Assembly (NCBI GenBank): GCA_033811195.1
Contig: JAPXOZ010000024.1
Span: 1 to 22,253 of the forward strand
Length of the DNA stretch: 22,253 nt
Reading direction: 5' to 3'
DNA from: Cacconaster sp033811195
Lineage (GTDB): Bacteria; Bacteroidota; Bacteroidia; Bacteroidales; UBA932
The notes below the pieces were generated by a model. That model saw only the letters and a program-made list of their open reading frames with translations, was not told the origin of the DNA and did not search any database. Position 1 is the stretch's first letter; each line of letters opens with the position of its first letter. The translations under genes were made by a program, and so were the position numbers. Below, one piece after another: positions 6,785 through 14,268 of the stretch.

Positions 6785-7756
6785 TTAAAAGGGTAAATAT
6801 ACTTTTTGCAGGGCTTCATTATATTCACTTTCGCATTGACTATTAGCAGTAATACCGCCACCGCTCCGGAAATACATTTTACCGTTGTCTTGTTCAATGA
6901 AACGAATTAAAACACCTGAATCGAGATTTTCTCCATCAAAATAGCCTACAACACCGCTATAGAAACCGCGCTCTTGCTTTTCGCATTCACGTATAACACG
7001 CAAAGCTGCCTCACGAGGTGCACCCGCAATAGATCCGGCAGGAAGCAACTTAAAAAACAAGGTTCCTAAGTTTTGCAAGTAATCGGCAGGAAGAGTACCC
7101 TCAATTTCGGAACTTGTCTGCAAGATCTCGCCGTTAGTCGTTTTTAGCTTATCTATATAGCGAAAGCGATTTAACTTGACCTGGCTTGCTACCCGGCCTA
7201 AATCAGCACAAGTAAGCTCAGCCATCGTCTCATGTTCGGCAAGCTCCTTACAATTGTTCAATAATTTTTCATCGGCATTTGGCAAAGTGGCGTCAATGGT
7301 ACCCTTCATCGGATGTGAAAAGATTTTTCCATCCCTTATCGCCACAAATCGTTCCGGAGAAAAGCAAACAAACTTATCCGGAATATATAAACGGTATCTC
7401 GCTTTACTGAATTTAAAAATTTGTTGAAGTGACAGCGATGTTTCGATAGGTGTTTTAATAGTGAGATTGAGCAAAGAAGTTTCTCCTTTACTCATTGCCT
7501 CCATCGCACAACGGAATCGTTTTTCATATATTTCAAAACTCTCGGGGAAACGTTTAAACATATATTCCGCCGACACATCTGAAGAGTTATGGGCATTAGT
7601 GACCCCATTTATGTCGAAAAGGAGGCGGGTTTGCTGTAAAGGATTTTCAATAAAAAACCCTTCGCTCATCTCAAAGTTTATAGCAAACAGAAACGGGACC
7701 TTTGACCTTCCCGCTTCATTCATTTTGGCTATAATTTGATCACAATTGATAAACAT
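6785..7756 (-). CDS. pabB: PabB-like chorismate-binding enzyme (aminodeoxychorismate synthase component I)
   Basis: A 323-residue protein comprising essentially only the chorismate-utilising domain; the N-terminal half found in long PabB/TrpE proteins is reduced. Seen: SHPMKGTIDAT (chorismate-site Lys-Gly-Thr), QTSSEIEGTLP, LLPAGSIAGAPREAA (equivalent of P-A-S-x-T-G-x-P-K), YSGVVGYFD and the C-terminal FRSGGGITANSQCESEYNE. It would convert chorismate and ammonia to 4-amino-4-deoxychorismate, feeding the adjacent lyase. The usual D-L-x-R-N-D-L stretch reads AELTCADLGRV, an unusual replacement. The glutamine amidotransferase partner (PabA/TrpG) is not in the window. The gene begins 22 nt after an alpha/beta hydrolase gene on the same strand. 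Confidence 0.85.
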   Translation of the reverse strand: MFINCDQIIAKMNEAGRSKVPFLFAINFEMSEGFFIENPLQQTRLLFDINGVTNAHNSSDVSAEYMFKRFPESFEIYEKRFRCAMEAMSKGETSLLNLTIKTPIETSLSLQQIFKFSKARYRLYIPDKFVCFSPERFVAIRDGKIFSHPMKGTIDATLPNADEKLLNNCKELAEHETMAELTCADLGRVASQVKLNRFRYIDKLKTTNGEILQTSSEIEGTLPADYLQNLGTLFFKLLPAGSIAGAPREAALRVIRECEKQERGFYSGVVGYFDGENLDSGVLIRFIEQDNGKMYFRSGGGITANSQCESEYNEALQKVYLPF

Positions 7757-7778
7757 TTTAGAGACTTACAACAACTGT

Positions 7779-8597
7779 TTAGACAACTCTCTTTCTAACA
7801 AACTCCTCTATCAACCGGTTTACTATCTCCGGTGCGTCGGTATTGGCGTTATGGCCGACATCTTTTATCAATTCGAGAGGGATACCTGTCTCTTTATGCA
7901 AAAATTTATTGTATTCCAGGCATATTTTTAACCGATCTTTTTCGCCACAAATCAATAAAGCCGTACAAGGTATTTCGTAGGGCATATCTTTCTCAATTGC
8001 TTCGGCAAGAATTTTAGATCCATGACCTAAGAGCTTTGCAAACCTCTTTTTATCTCCCTCATAGGGCAGCATCATTTCATAAACGAGCTTCCTGCTGTAA
8101 GTTGATTCGGCAGATCCTTTAGGGAAAAATTTTAATAGAGAACGCCACGGTACCAACTTAACTATAGGTTCAAGCCTTTTCATCAACCGAAATTCTCTGC
8201 ACGTTAAAACTGCCCTTTGAAGCGGAGCACCATCAATACCGACATAACCTTTTGTCTTCTCAGGATATAGTTTGGCGAAAATTTGACCTGTCGCCCCACC
8301 TATGGATTGACCCACAACCACTGGTCGTGTGATGTTCTCTTGCTCAAGTATCTCATTGAGCCATTTTGCGTTGTCAAACAGAGTAAAATCGAAATTAAAA
8401 GGCCACGAAGCGGCATGAGTAGGAGCATCCCAGACAAGCAGATTATACTTATCCTTAAAATACTCAATCTGTTTTTCAAAAAGTCTGTGATCCAATGTCA
8501 ACCCCGGAAGAAAAACCAAGGTAACACCTTCTGCATCGATGATATTTACCCAATAATGAATATCACCGGATTTTGTTTTATGGGTTTTTGCTGTCAT
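7779..8597 (-). CDS. Alpha/beta hydrolase, second copy
   Basis: A 272-residue protein when started at the ATG at 8597, which matches the start of its upstream paralog (MTAKTHKTKSGDI). An in-frame ATG at 8618 (MDTIKKI...) is also possible; the open frame continues to 8687 but would overlap the upstream gene. Motifs: oxyanion strand VTLVFLPGLTLDHRLF, nucleophile elbow GQSIGG (Ser98), acid in CGEKDR and a base His in DVGHNANTDAPE. The region between (about 120-210) diverges most from the paralog, including the cap. The fold is shared by esterases, lyases and C-C hydrolases; the substrate is unknown. It sits between its paralog and the pabB-like gene, 22 nt before the latter. Confidence 0.85.
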   Translation of the reverse strand: MTAKTHKTKSGDIHYWVNIIDAEGVTLVFLPGLTLDHRLFEKQIEYFKDKYNLLVWDAPTHAASWPFNFDFTLFDNAKWLNEILEQENITRPVVVGQSIGGATGQIFAKLYPEKTKGYVGIDGAPLQRAVLTCREFRLMKRLEPIVKLVPWRSLLKFFPKGSAESTYSRKLVYEMMLPYEGDKKRFAKLLGHGSKILAEAIEKDMPYEIPCTALLICGEKDRLKICLEYNKFLHKETGIPLELIKDVGHNANTDAPEIVNRLIEEFVRKRVV

Positions 8598-8661
8598 TAT
8601 TTTTTTAATTGTATCCATTTTTCCAGATTCTAAACGACTCTCCTTTAATGACTGAAAGCGT

Positions 8662-9483
8662 CTATAGTTCAACTCGATTTTCAACAAACCCCTCTATCAA
8701 CTTATTGACTATCTCCGGTGCGTCGGTATTGGAGTTGTGGCCGGCATCTTTTACCCATTCGAGGGGAATGCCGGTGTTTTTATGCCAGGCTTTATTAAAT
8801 TTGATACAAAAACCCACCCTGTCTTTCTCTCCACAGATCAACAAAGCAGGACATTTAATCTCGTAGGGCAACTCTTTTTCATAGGCTTCTGCCAGGATTT
8901 TATAGCCATAACCGGCAAGTTTGGCGTATCGTTTTTTATCCCCATCATAGTGCATCATAATCTCAGATATCAGTTTTCTCCCATATTCACTCTCTGCTGT
9001 TCCCTTTGCTCCCGCTTTCACCAATAATTTCCAGGAAAACCCCCGATAAAACGGCTCCATCCTTTTCAACATCCACAAATAAAAGCCTCCCAAATATTTT
9101 CTTTGCAGAGGAGCAGAATCAATGGAGATAAAGCCCTTTAATTTTTCAGGATGGAGTTCGGCATAAACCTGCCCCAAATAGCCACCCATGGATTGACCTA
9201 TAATTACAGGTCGCGTGATTTTCTCCTCTTCGAAAATCTCATTAAGCCATTTCGCCTTATCAAACAGAGTGTAATCAAACTTAAATGGCCATGAAGAGGC
9301 ATGTGCAGGTGCATCCCAAACAAAAACATTGTACTTATCCTTAAAATACTCAATCTGTTTTTCGAACAACCTGTGATCCGCTGTCAGCCCCGGAAGGAAT
9401 ACCAGGGTCACACCTTCTGCATCGATGATATTTACCCAATACCGGATATCACCGGATTTTGTTTTATGGGTTTTTGCTGTCAT
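8662..9483 (-). CDS. Alpha/beta hydrolase, first copy
   Basis: A 273-residue cytosolic alpha/beta hydrolase (no signal peptide). The catalytic triad is inferred from position: Ser98 in GQSMGG, Asp221 in CGEKDRVG and His249 in DAGHNSNTDAPE. The oxyanion-hole region is VFLPGLTADHRLFEKQ. The cap region (about 120-200) contains KRMEPFYRGFSWKLL and the sequence to YDGDKKRYAKLAGYG. Proteins of this type include esterases, epoxide hydrolases and MenH-like lyases; sequence alone does not decide. It is the first gene of a probable operon hydrolase-hydrolase-pabB-pabC, with its own promoter in the 41-nt gap after rtcB. Confidence 0.85.
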   Translation of the reverse strand: MTAKTHKTKSGDIRYWVNIIDAEGVTLVFLPGLTADHRLFEKQIEYFKDKYNVFVWDAPAHASSWPFKFDYTLFDKAKWLNEIFEEEKITRPVIIGQSMGGYLGQVYAELHPEKLKGFISIDSAPLQRKYLGGFYLWMLKRMEPFYRGFSWKLLVKAGAKGTAESEYGRKLISEIMMHYDGDKKRYAKLAGYGYKILAEAYEKELPYEIKCPALLICGEKDRVGFCIKFNKAWHKNTGIPLEWVKDAGHNSNTDAPEIVNKLIEGFVENRVEL

Positions 9484-9511
9484 TACTTTTTGAGTCCTGG
9501 CTATTTCTTGA

Positions 9512-9519
9512 CAAATTTA
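9512..9519 (-). promoter_or_regulatory. Putative -7 element (TAAATTTG on minus strand) for the hydrolase-pab operon
   Basis: On the minus strand this reads TAAATTTG, a match to TAnnTTTG, in the gap between the rtcB stop and the first hydrolase ATG at 9483. Transcription would begin about 20 nt before the ATG. The -33 position holds only a TGTG. Readthrough from rtcB is also possible because the gap is only 41 nt. Confidence 0.4.
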
Positions 9520-9524
9520 AAAAA

Positions 9525-10697
9525 TTACCCTTTAATCACAGCGAGAGGGGAGACTTCTGTTACTATTTTCACTAAATCTTCCTGATCCAGCATCACTTGC
9601 TGGATATTTTTATAGGCGGAAGGGGCCTCATCTAGATCCCTGTGGGTCCTGATAGAGTGTAGGATCCCCCTTTTGTTGAGCTTTCGCACCTCTTCTTCAA
9701 AACTCAATCTTCGGATGGCCTCATTGCGCCCCATCACCCGACCTGCTCCATGCGAGCAACTGGAAAAGCTCTCAGGATTGCCCAGACCCTCTACAATATA
9801 GGATTTTGTCCCCTGCGAACCGGGGATAATACCAAGCTCACCCTTGTGCGCCGAAGTAGCACCTTTGCGATGAACCACCACATCTTTGTCGAAATGTTTC
9901 TCCCATTTAGCATAGTTGTGAGCAATATTTATGATCTCACCGAACTTTATTTTGGGAAAATAATCCACCATCACTTCTTGCACCCTTGTAAGCATCAATT
10001 TGCGATTGGCCAGAGCAAAATCTACGCAATAATTCATCTCCTCAAAATACCTGTGCGCTTCTTCCGTGGTAAATGGAAGATAGGCGAGGTCCGCCTTCGG
10101 GGGCACCGGAGAGTTCCACTGCTTATTTAACCTCTTTGCGAGCTTATTATAATGATCAGCCACCTGTTTGCCAATATTTCTACTCCCAGAGTGAATCATT
10201 ATCCAAATAAAATTATCCTTATCCTTCTGAATCTCGATAAAGTGATTGCCTCCTCCAAGAGTTCCAAGCTGGCGTAGGGCGGAGTTATACTCGGATCTGA
10301 CCACCTCCATACTCCCAACCTTATAGCCTTTGGGCATCAGAGCCTCATCTTGCGCCCTCTTGTGGTGCTTAAACCCCACCGGCACCCTCTCCTCAATATT
10401 CCTTACAATCTCCTTCAGCCTTCGCTGAATGTCGGGGTTTAGTTTCAAATCGGTCTTTACCGCACAGATGCCGCATCCGATATCCACGCCTACTGCATTG
10501 GGCACGACCACATCATCCGCAGCCATTACCCCACCTATAGGCATTCCATATCCGGTATGTGCATCCGGCATCAAAGCTATATGCTTGAAAGCAAAAGGCA
10601 AATTGGCCAGGTTCTTCACCTGAAAGAGAGTATTATCATCAATTTCATCCAGCCAAAGCTTAATTGGTATTCTTTCGGTATCTATTATTCTTTTCAT
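9525..10697 (-). CDS. rtcB: RtcB-family RNA ligase (3'-phosphate/cyclic phosphate to 5'-OH)
   Basis: From the ATG at 10697 it is 390 residues (MKRIIDTERIPIKLW). A further in-frame ATG at 10733 is rejected because it falls inside the -7 promoter element. RtcB hallmarks: PDAHTGYGMPIGG (44-56), VGVDIGCG with D72 and C75, GGGNHFIE with H152, HSGSRN with H169, an INIAHNYAKWE stretch with H260 and SHGAGRVMGR with H316, the residue that becomes guanylylated. These are the Mn and GMP sites of the family. RtcB joins RNA ends bearing 3'-phosphate or 2',3'-cyclic phosphate to 5'-hydroxyl, in RNA repair or tRNA healing. No archease or RtcA/RtcR gene is adjacent. Confidence 0.92.
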   Translation of the reverse strand: MKRIIDTERIPIKLWLDEIDDNTLFQVKNLANLPFAFKHIALMPDAHTGYGMPIGGVMAADDVVVPNAVGVDIGCGICAVKTDLKLNPDIQRRLKEIVRNIEERVPVGFKHHKRAQDEALMPKGYKVGSMEVVRSEYNSALRQLGTLGGGNHFIEIQKDKDNFIWIMIHSGSRNIGKQVADHYNKLAKRLNKQWNSPVPPKADLAYLPFTTEEAHRYFEEMNYCVDFALANRKLMLTRVQEVMVDYFPKIKFGEIINIAHNYAKWEKHFDKDVVVHRKGATSAHKGELGIIPGSQGTKSYIVEGLGNPESFSSCSHGAGRVMGRNEAIRRLSFEEEVRKLNKRGILHSIRTHRDLDEAPSAYKNIQQVMLDQEDLVKIVTEVSPLAVIKG

Positions 10698-10730
10698 AAT
10701 TCTGATCGCTTCAACATAGAGTAAATTTAT

Positions 10731-10738
10731 CAAATATA
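10731..10738 (-). promoter_or_regulatory. Putative -7 element (TATATTTG on minus strand) for rtcB
   Basis: TATATTTG on the minus strand lies 33 nt before the rtcB ATG at 10697. It overlaps an alternative upstream start at 10733, which supports the downstream start. The -33 element is not recognisable. Confidence 0.45.
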
Positions 10739-10780
10739 ATCATTTTATGACTAAAATGAAGATTGTGGAAAACCATCAAC

Positions 10781-10820
10781 AAAAAAGAGCAAGAGTGATA
10801 TAGAAGTCAATCTTGCTCTT
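10781..10820 (-). terminator. Rho-independent terminator of the cupin lipoprotein gene
   Basis: AAGAGCAAGA (10785-10794) and TCTTGCTCTT (10811-10820) form a 10-bp stem, extended by TGA/TCA after one mismatch, with an 8-base loop. On the minus strand the stem is followed by a run of six T. It lies 30 nt after the cupin gene stop and ahead of the rtcB promoter, so it insulates the two units. Confidence 0.8.
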
Positions 10821-10849
10821 AAACCTGAGTAAATAGTCTTAATTATTTA

Positions 10850-11377
10850 CTACTCGTGATCGTAGTCATGCTCAATTCCCTCTTCCCGAGTTGCATGTAC
10901 TGTCCCAAACGGATGCTCGGCAGGTGCATAAATCGAATAAAGCTTCAAAGGCTCATCACCTGTATTTACCAGATTGTGCCATTTCCCGGCAGGGATAAAG
11001 AAGACGAAATCCGCTTTTACATCACGCACAAAATCAAGATTATCCTCAGTGTCTCCCATATATACAATCCCTTCTCCCTCTTCCACGCGAATAAACTGGT
11101 CGGTCTGAGTGTGAAGCTCCAGACCAATATCTTCACCCGGCTGCAGAGTCATAAGAGTCATTTGCAAGAAATTACCCGTCCAAATAGCGGTACGGAAGTT
11201 TTCATTTCTGCTCGTTGCATCCTCAATATCGAAAGCGATGGGTTGTGCACCATGATCAATTAACTCTATTTGTTCGGTTGCTGCAACGAGATCAACCTCT
11301 GATGTTCCGGTTTGCGGATTGCCACATCCGGCAATCAGAAATGCTACGGTAATTAAAATTAAAATGTTCTTTTTCAT
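10850..11377 (-). CDS. Cupin-domain lipoprotein
   Basis: A 175-residue protein with a lipoprotein signal (MKKNILILITVAFLIAGC; lipid Cys18). A single cupin domain covers about residues 65-160. Motif 1 is PGEDIGLELHTQTDQFIRVEEGEG (E87 and H89 as likely metal ligands, Q94 in place of the usual Glu/His pattern), and motif 2 is IPAGKWHNLVNTGDE (H134). The C-terminus is rich in Glu, Asp and His (EEGIEHDYDHE), which might bind metal. The protein would be anchored to the envelope; most homologous small cupins have no known substrate. It is followed by a strong terminator, so it is probably transcribed alone or with the upstream BPL-N lipoprotein gene, 153 nt away. Confidence 0.85.
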   Translation of the reverse strand: MKKNILILITVAFLIAGCGNPQTGTSEVDLVAATEQIELIDHGAQPIAFDIEDATSRNENFRTAIWTGNFLQMTLMTLQPGEDIGLELHTQTDQFIRVEEGEGIVYMGDTEDNLDFVRDVKADFVFFIPAGKWHNLVNTGDEPLKLYSIYAPAEHPFGTVHATREEGIEHDYDHE

Positions 11378-11453
11378 ACTGATAGTGATATATATTTGAT
11401 TGTTATTATTTCTGTTAAAACTGAAAACAGGCTCTTAATCCCCAGATTTTCAG

Positions 11454-11468
11454 ATTATCAAAGATAAT
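11454..11468. promoter_or_regulatory. Palindrome ATTATC-AAA-GATAAT over a -7 element
   Basis: A perfect 6-3-6 inverted repeat in the gap upstream of the cupin gene. Its right half overlaps a minus-strand TATCTTTG (11459-11466), which fits the -7 consensus, about 80 nt before the cupin ATG. It is placed as a repressor operator would be. The rest of the 153-nt gap is AT-rich and shows no other clear element. Confidence 0.4.
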
Positions 11469-11530
11469 GAAAAATTATGAGAAAAGTAAATTATTACTAC
11501 TGTTTTTATTTATATAACCCGTTTTAGTGC

Positions 11531-12664
11531 CTATTTCGGCAATAGCGATTCCAGTCGATCCAGATGCTCCTTGATTTGAGCTTTGGCAACCTCATCTTTT
11601 TCCGTCTGATAGGCAGCGCGCATATCAGGTAAATAATGAATATAGTGTATGTCGGCTATATATTGTGCTGCTCTAACCCTGACCTGAACATCGCCGTCAA
11701 AGAGCAATCCCTGGAGCCAGCGTTTTGCATCCCACGAATGTTTGCTCTGCAGCCAATCGAGCGCCGCAATCTTCTCTTCGGGAGTCCCGTACAAGAAGGT
11801 TCGAAAGTAGCGGCTCTCCTGCCTGAGATCGGGTATGGACATCAGGATCTCTTGATTGAAAATAGTGGGATCTATCACATTTTCGGCGTAGCCGTCAATC
11901 GGCTTATTCAGCGTCCAGCGCACCATCCGCGGAATCATCCACATCATGCCCGGAGTCGCCTCAGGATGCGCTATACAGCTAAAAACGCGCCCTTCCCCAT
12001 ATTGGTTGGTGGTGAAAAAAGGTTTGTTGTTGGTCATATTGGCCGGAGCGTTACCCTCCTCATGCACATCGCTCTCCATAATAGCGAGCGTTTCATATTG
12101 GATGCTATCGCCTTCGGCGGGAATGAAAACCGGACCTTCATAATACATCACATAGAGAGTATCAAGCTCCGCAACTTCAGGGAAAAGCTCCTTCCCTGCC
12201 TCTGTAAGAGTGAATTTGGCTATTCCGTGTCCGCGGTTGTCATGCTCAATATCTATCGCCTGCGCACCGTTAAGCTGCATACAGGAATATTCGGGAGTGT
12301 TGGAGAAAAGGTAGGCGCCCGCGCAAATTCCCACAACTCCCCCACCTCGCCTGATGAACTCTTTGATGCGCTGTTGATTCTCTGCACCGAGGTTGAGGTA
12401 CTGCCGGCTTCCGCCACCTCCGGGAATAATAATAGCGTCAAGCTCATCGAGTACATTGTTGGCAATATCGGCGGTAGTAATGGTGCAAACCGTCATCTCT
12501 CCATCCAGCTTTATCGCTGCCACCGCCTCCCAAATGCAGGTCTGCGAACCCCCGTGCCCCTCAAACACCCCCACACGCATCTTATCAGTTTGAGTACTCG
12601 TCGAAGGAGTGCATTGGACAAATAGCAACAATGCAAAAAGAAGAATCCAATTGGGTAATTTCAT
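11531..12664 (-). CDS. BPL-N/class I amidotransferase-like lipoprotein
   Basis: A 377-residue protein with a lipoprotein-type N-terminus (WILLFALLLFVQC; Cys18, with Gln at -1 as is tolerated in Bacteroidetes). Residues about 30-250 look like a class I glutamine-amidotransferase/DJ-1 fold of the BPL-N group: MRVGVFEGHGGSQ, LDAIIIPGGGGSRQY and RGGGVVGICAGAYLFS, with Cys114 at the nucleophile elbow. The last 100 residues (from about 275) are helical with LLFDGDVQVRVRAAQYIADI, resembling one or two HEAT-type repeats. Members are extracytoplasmic and poorly characterised. A long open frame on the opposite strand (11636-12625) is judged a shadow. Confidence 0.8.
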   Translation of the reverse strand: MKLPNWILLFALLLFVQCTPSTSTQTDKMRVGVFEGHGGSQTCIWEAVAAIKLDGEMTVCTITTADIANNVLDELDAIIIPGGGGSRQYLNLGAENQQRIKEFIRRGGGVVGICAGAYLFSNTPEYSCMQLNGAQAIDIEHDNRGHGIAKFTLTEAGKELFPEVAELDTLYVMYYEGPVFIPAEGDSIQYETLAIMESDVHEEGNAPANMTNNKPFFTTNQYGEGRVFSCIAHPEATPGMMWMIPRMVRWTLNKPIDGYAENVIDPTIFNQEILMSIPDLRQESRYFRTFLYGTPEEKIAALDWLQSKHSWDAKRWLQGLLFDGDVQVRVRAAQYIADIHYIHYLPDMRAAYQTEKDEVAKAQIKEHLDRLESLLPK

Positions 12665-12674
12665 GGTGTATGGG

Positions 12675-12697
12675 TTTAAATGGTTTTTAAATGGTTT
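12675..12697. repeat. Two copies of TTTAAATGGTT in tandem (11-bp period)
   Basis: TTTAAATGGTT is repeated exactly twice head to tail just upstream of the BPL-N lipoprotein ATG (12664), within its probable leader. The one-turn period is compatible with a regulator binding on one face of the helix, or it may be chance in AT-rich DNA. Confidence 0.4.
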
Positions 12698-12741
12698 ATC
12701 AATAGTTATAAATTGCAGAATTGATTCAGCCCAAAGCCAAA

Positions 12742-12749
12742 CAAAGATA
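12742..12749 (-). promoter_or_regulatory. Putative -7 element (TATCTTTG on minus strand) for the BPL-N lipoprotein gene
   Basis: The minus strand reads TATCTTTG, 77 nt before the ATG at 12664. It lies back to back with the plus-strand -7 element at 12773-12780, so the two divergent promoters would share their upstream halves. Confidence 0.35.
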
Positions 12750-12772
12750 AAAAATTATTACGGGGAAAGTTG

Positions 12773-12780
12773 TATATTTG
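12773..12780 (+). promoter_or_regulatory. Putative -7 element TATATTTG for the MBOAT gene
   Basis: TATATTTG, an exact match to TAnnTTTG, lies 36 nt before the MBOAT ATG at 12817, in the divergent 152-nt intergenic region. No convincing -33 TTTG is present. Confidence 0.45.
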
Positions 12781-12816
12781 CCGACAATATTAACATCTGA
12801 ACCTTAGCCTGAATTT

Positions 12817-14262
12817 ATGCTTTTCAACTCGATTGATTTTGCGATATTCCTACCGATAGTTTTTATAATCTATTGGTTTGTAACAAACAAAAATTTGAAA
12901 CTGCAAAACACTTTCATTGTAGTTGCAAGCTATGTGTTTTATGGATGGTGGGACTGGAGATTCCTGTCTTTGATTACATTCAGCATTGTTGTGGATTATT
13001 TCATAGGGATCCTGCTTGGGAAAGAGGAGAAGCAACGCAAACGAAAAGCTTTACTATGGGTCAGCATCATAGTTAACCTAGGATTTTTAGGCTTTTTCAA
13101 ATATTATAATTTCTTTGTAGATAACTTCGTTGCGGCCTTCTCCTTTTTTGGAATGGATATCAAAGCCCAAAGTTTAAATATAATTTTGCCTGTTGGGATC
13201 AGTTTTTACACTTTCCAAGCCCTAAGTTACACCATTGACGTTTACAAAAGGAGACTTGAACCGACAAAGGACTTTATCGCATTTGCCGCATTTGTAAGCT
13301 TTTTTCCTCAATTAGTTGCCGGACCTATCGAAAGAGCCACAAACTTACTTCCTCAATTTTATAAAAAACGCACTTTTGATTATTCAAAAGCAGTTGACGG
13401 ATTGCGGCAAATGCTCTGGGGGTTGTTTAAAAAGATTGTGATTGCGGACAATTGTGCCGTGCTTGCAAATTATATCTTTAATAACTCTGCCGATATGCAC
13501 GGAAGCACTCTGGTTTTAGGCGTATTGTTTTTTACCTTTCAAATTTATGGAGACTTTTCAGGCTATTCGGATATCGCAATTGGTACTGCCAGACTCTTCG
13601 GGTTCGACTTGATGCGGAACTTTAATTACCCATATTTTTCAAGAGATATTGCGGAATTTTGGAGACGTTGGCATATTTCACTTTCAACTTGGTTTAGGGA
13701 TTACCTCTATATTCCATTAGGTGGAAGTCGGGGTGGGACATGGATGAAAATCAGAAATACTTTCATCATTTTTATTGTCAGCGGATTTTGGCATGGCGCA
13801 AACTGGACATTTATTGCTTGGGGAGCATTAAATGCCATCTATTTTTTACCGCTTTTATTGAGCAACAAAAATAGGAATCATCTGGGAACCGTAGCTCAAG
13901 GAAGATTGCTTCCGAGTTTTAAGGAGTGCTGTTCTATACTTTTTACTTTCGGATTGACTGTATTCGCCTGGATATTCTTCAGAGCTGAAAATATGGGGCA
14001 CGCATTCAGTTATATTTCCGGAATTTTTTCTCCTTCTCTTTTTTCAATGCCACAAGATACTCCGGGAAAAGCTACTTTAACTGCTATCCTATTAGTGGTT
14101 TTTATGGTAATAGAATGGTTGGGGAGGGAGGATCAATTTGCCATTCAAAAATTAGGGCTTAAATGGAAACGTCCGCTACGATACGCAATGTACTATGCCA
14201 TGATCCTTGCAATTATTTGGTTTGGCGGAGAAGAACAACAGTTTATTTATTTCCAGTTTTAA
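12817..14262 (+). CDS. MBOAT family O-acyltransferase (AlgI/DltB type)
   Basis: A 481-residue polytopic membrane protein of normal length for AlgI. The N-terminus (MLFNSIDFAIFLPIVFIIYW) and YVFYGWWDWRFL are classic. The catalytic region shows DIAEFWRRWHISLSTWFRDY (H286), YIPLGGSRGG and SGFWHGANWTFIAWG (H326, the invariant MBOAT His). An FPQLVAGPIERA loop is also typical. These proteins move acyl groups, usually acetyl, across the inner membrane to an extracytoplasmic polymer, working with an SGNH-type partner such as AlgX/AlgJ or DltD. The partner candidate follows after 6 nt. No alginate or teichoic acid genes are present, so the acceptor is unknown, probably an exopolysaccharide or envelope glycan. 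Confidence 0.92.
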   Translation: MLFNSIDFAIFLPIVFIIYWFVTNKNLKLQNTFIVVASYVFYGWWDWRFLSLITFSIVVDYFIGILLGKEEKQRKRKALLWVSIIVNLGFLGFFKYYNFFVDNFVAAFSFFGMDIKAQSLNIILPVGISFYTFQALSYTIDVYKRRLEPTKDFIAFAAFVSFFPQLVAGPIERATNLLPQFYKKRTFDYSKAVDGLRQMLWGLFKKIVIADNCAVLANYIFNNSADMHGSTLVLGVLFFTFQIYGDFSGYSDIAIGTARLFGFDLMRNFNYPYFSRDIAEFWRRWHISLSTWFRDYLYIPLGGSRGGTWMKIRNTFIIFIVSGFWHGANWTFIAWGALNAIYFLPLLLSNKNRNHLGTVAQGRLLPSFKECCSILFTFGLTVFAWIFFRAENMGHAFSYISGIFSPSLFSMPQDTPGKATLTAILLVVFMVIEWLGREDQFAIQKLGLKWKRPLRYAMYYAMILAIIWFGGEEQQFIYFQF

Positions 14263-14268
14263 AACACT

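Larger units (their letters stand above)
7779..9483 (-). repeat. Tandem duplication of alpha/beta hydrolase genes
   Basis: The two hydrolase genes are colinear. Their first 75 or so bases (8523-8597 and 9409-9483) are nearly identical apart from a few substitutions, and their last 60 or so bases are also close. The cap-domain portions have diverged. This pattern fits a local duplication followed by change of specificity, or gene conversion at the ends. Confidence 0.9.

Noticed and set aside
7176..7739. Plus-strand frames opposite the pabB-like gene
   Set aside because: They are antisense to a well-supported gene and show no domain or promoter.
9525..10733. Start of rtcB at the upstream ATG (10733)
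   Set aside because: The codon lies inside the -7 element 10731-10738, and the family N-terminus matches the ATG at 10697.
11636..12625. Long plus-strand open frame of 329 codons opposite the BPL-N lipoprotein gene
   Set aside because: The minus-strand frame has a lipobox, a recognisable domain and a promoter; the plus frame has no domain, an unnatural composition and no promoter. It is a shadow.
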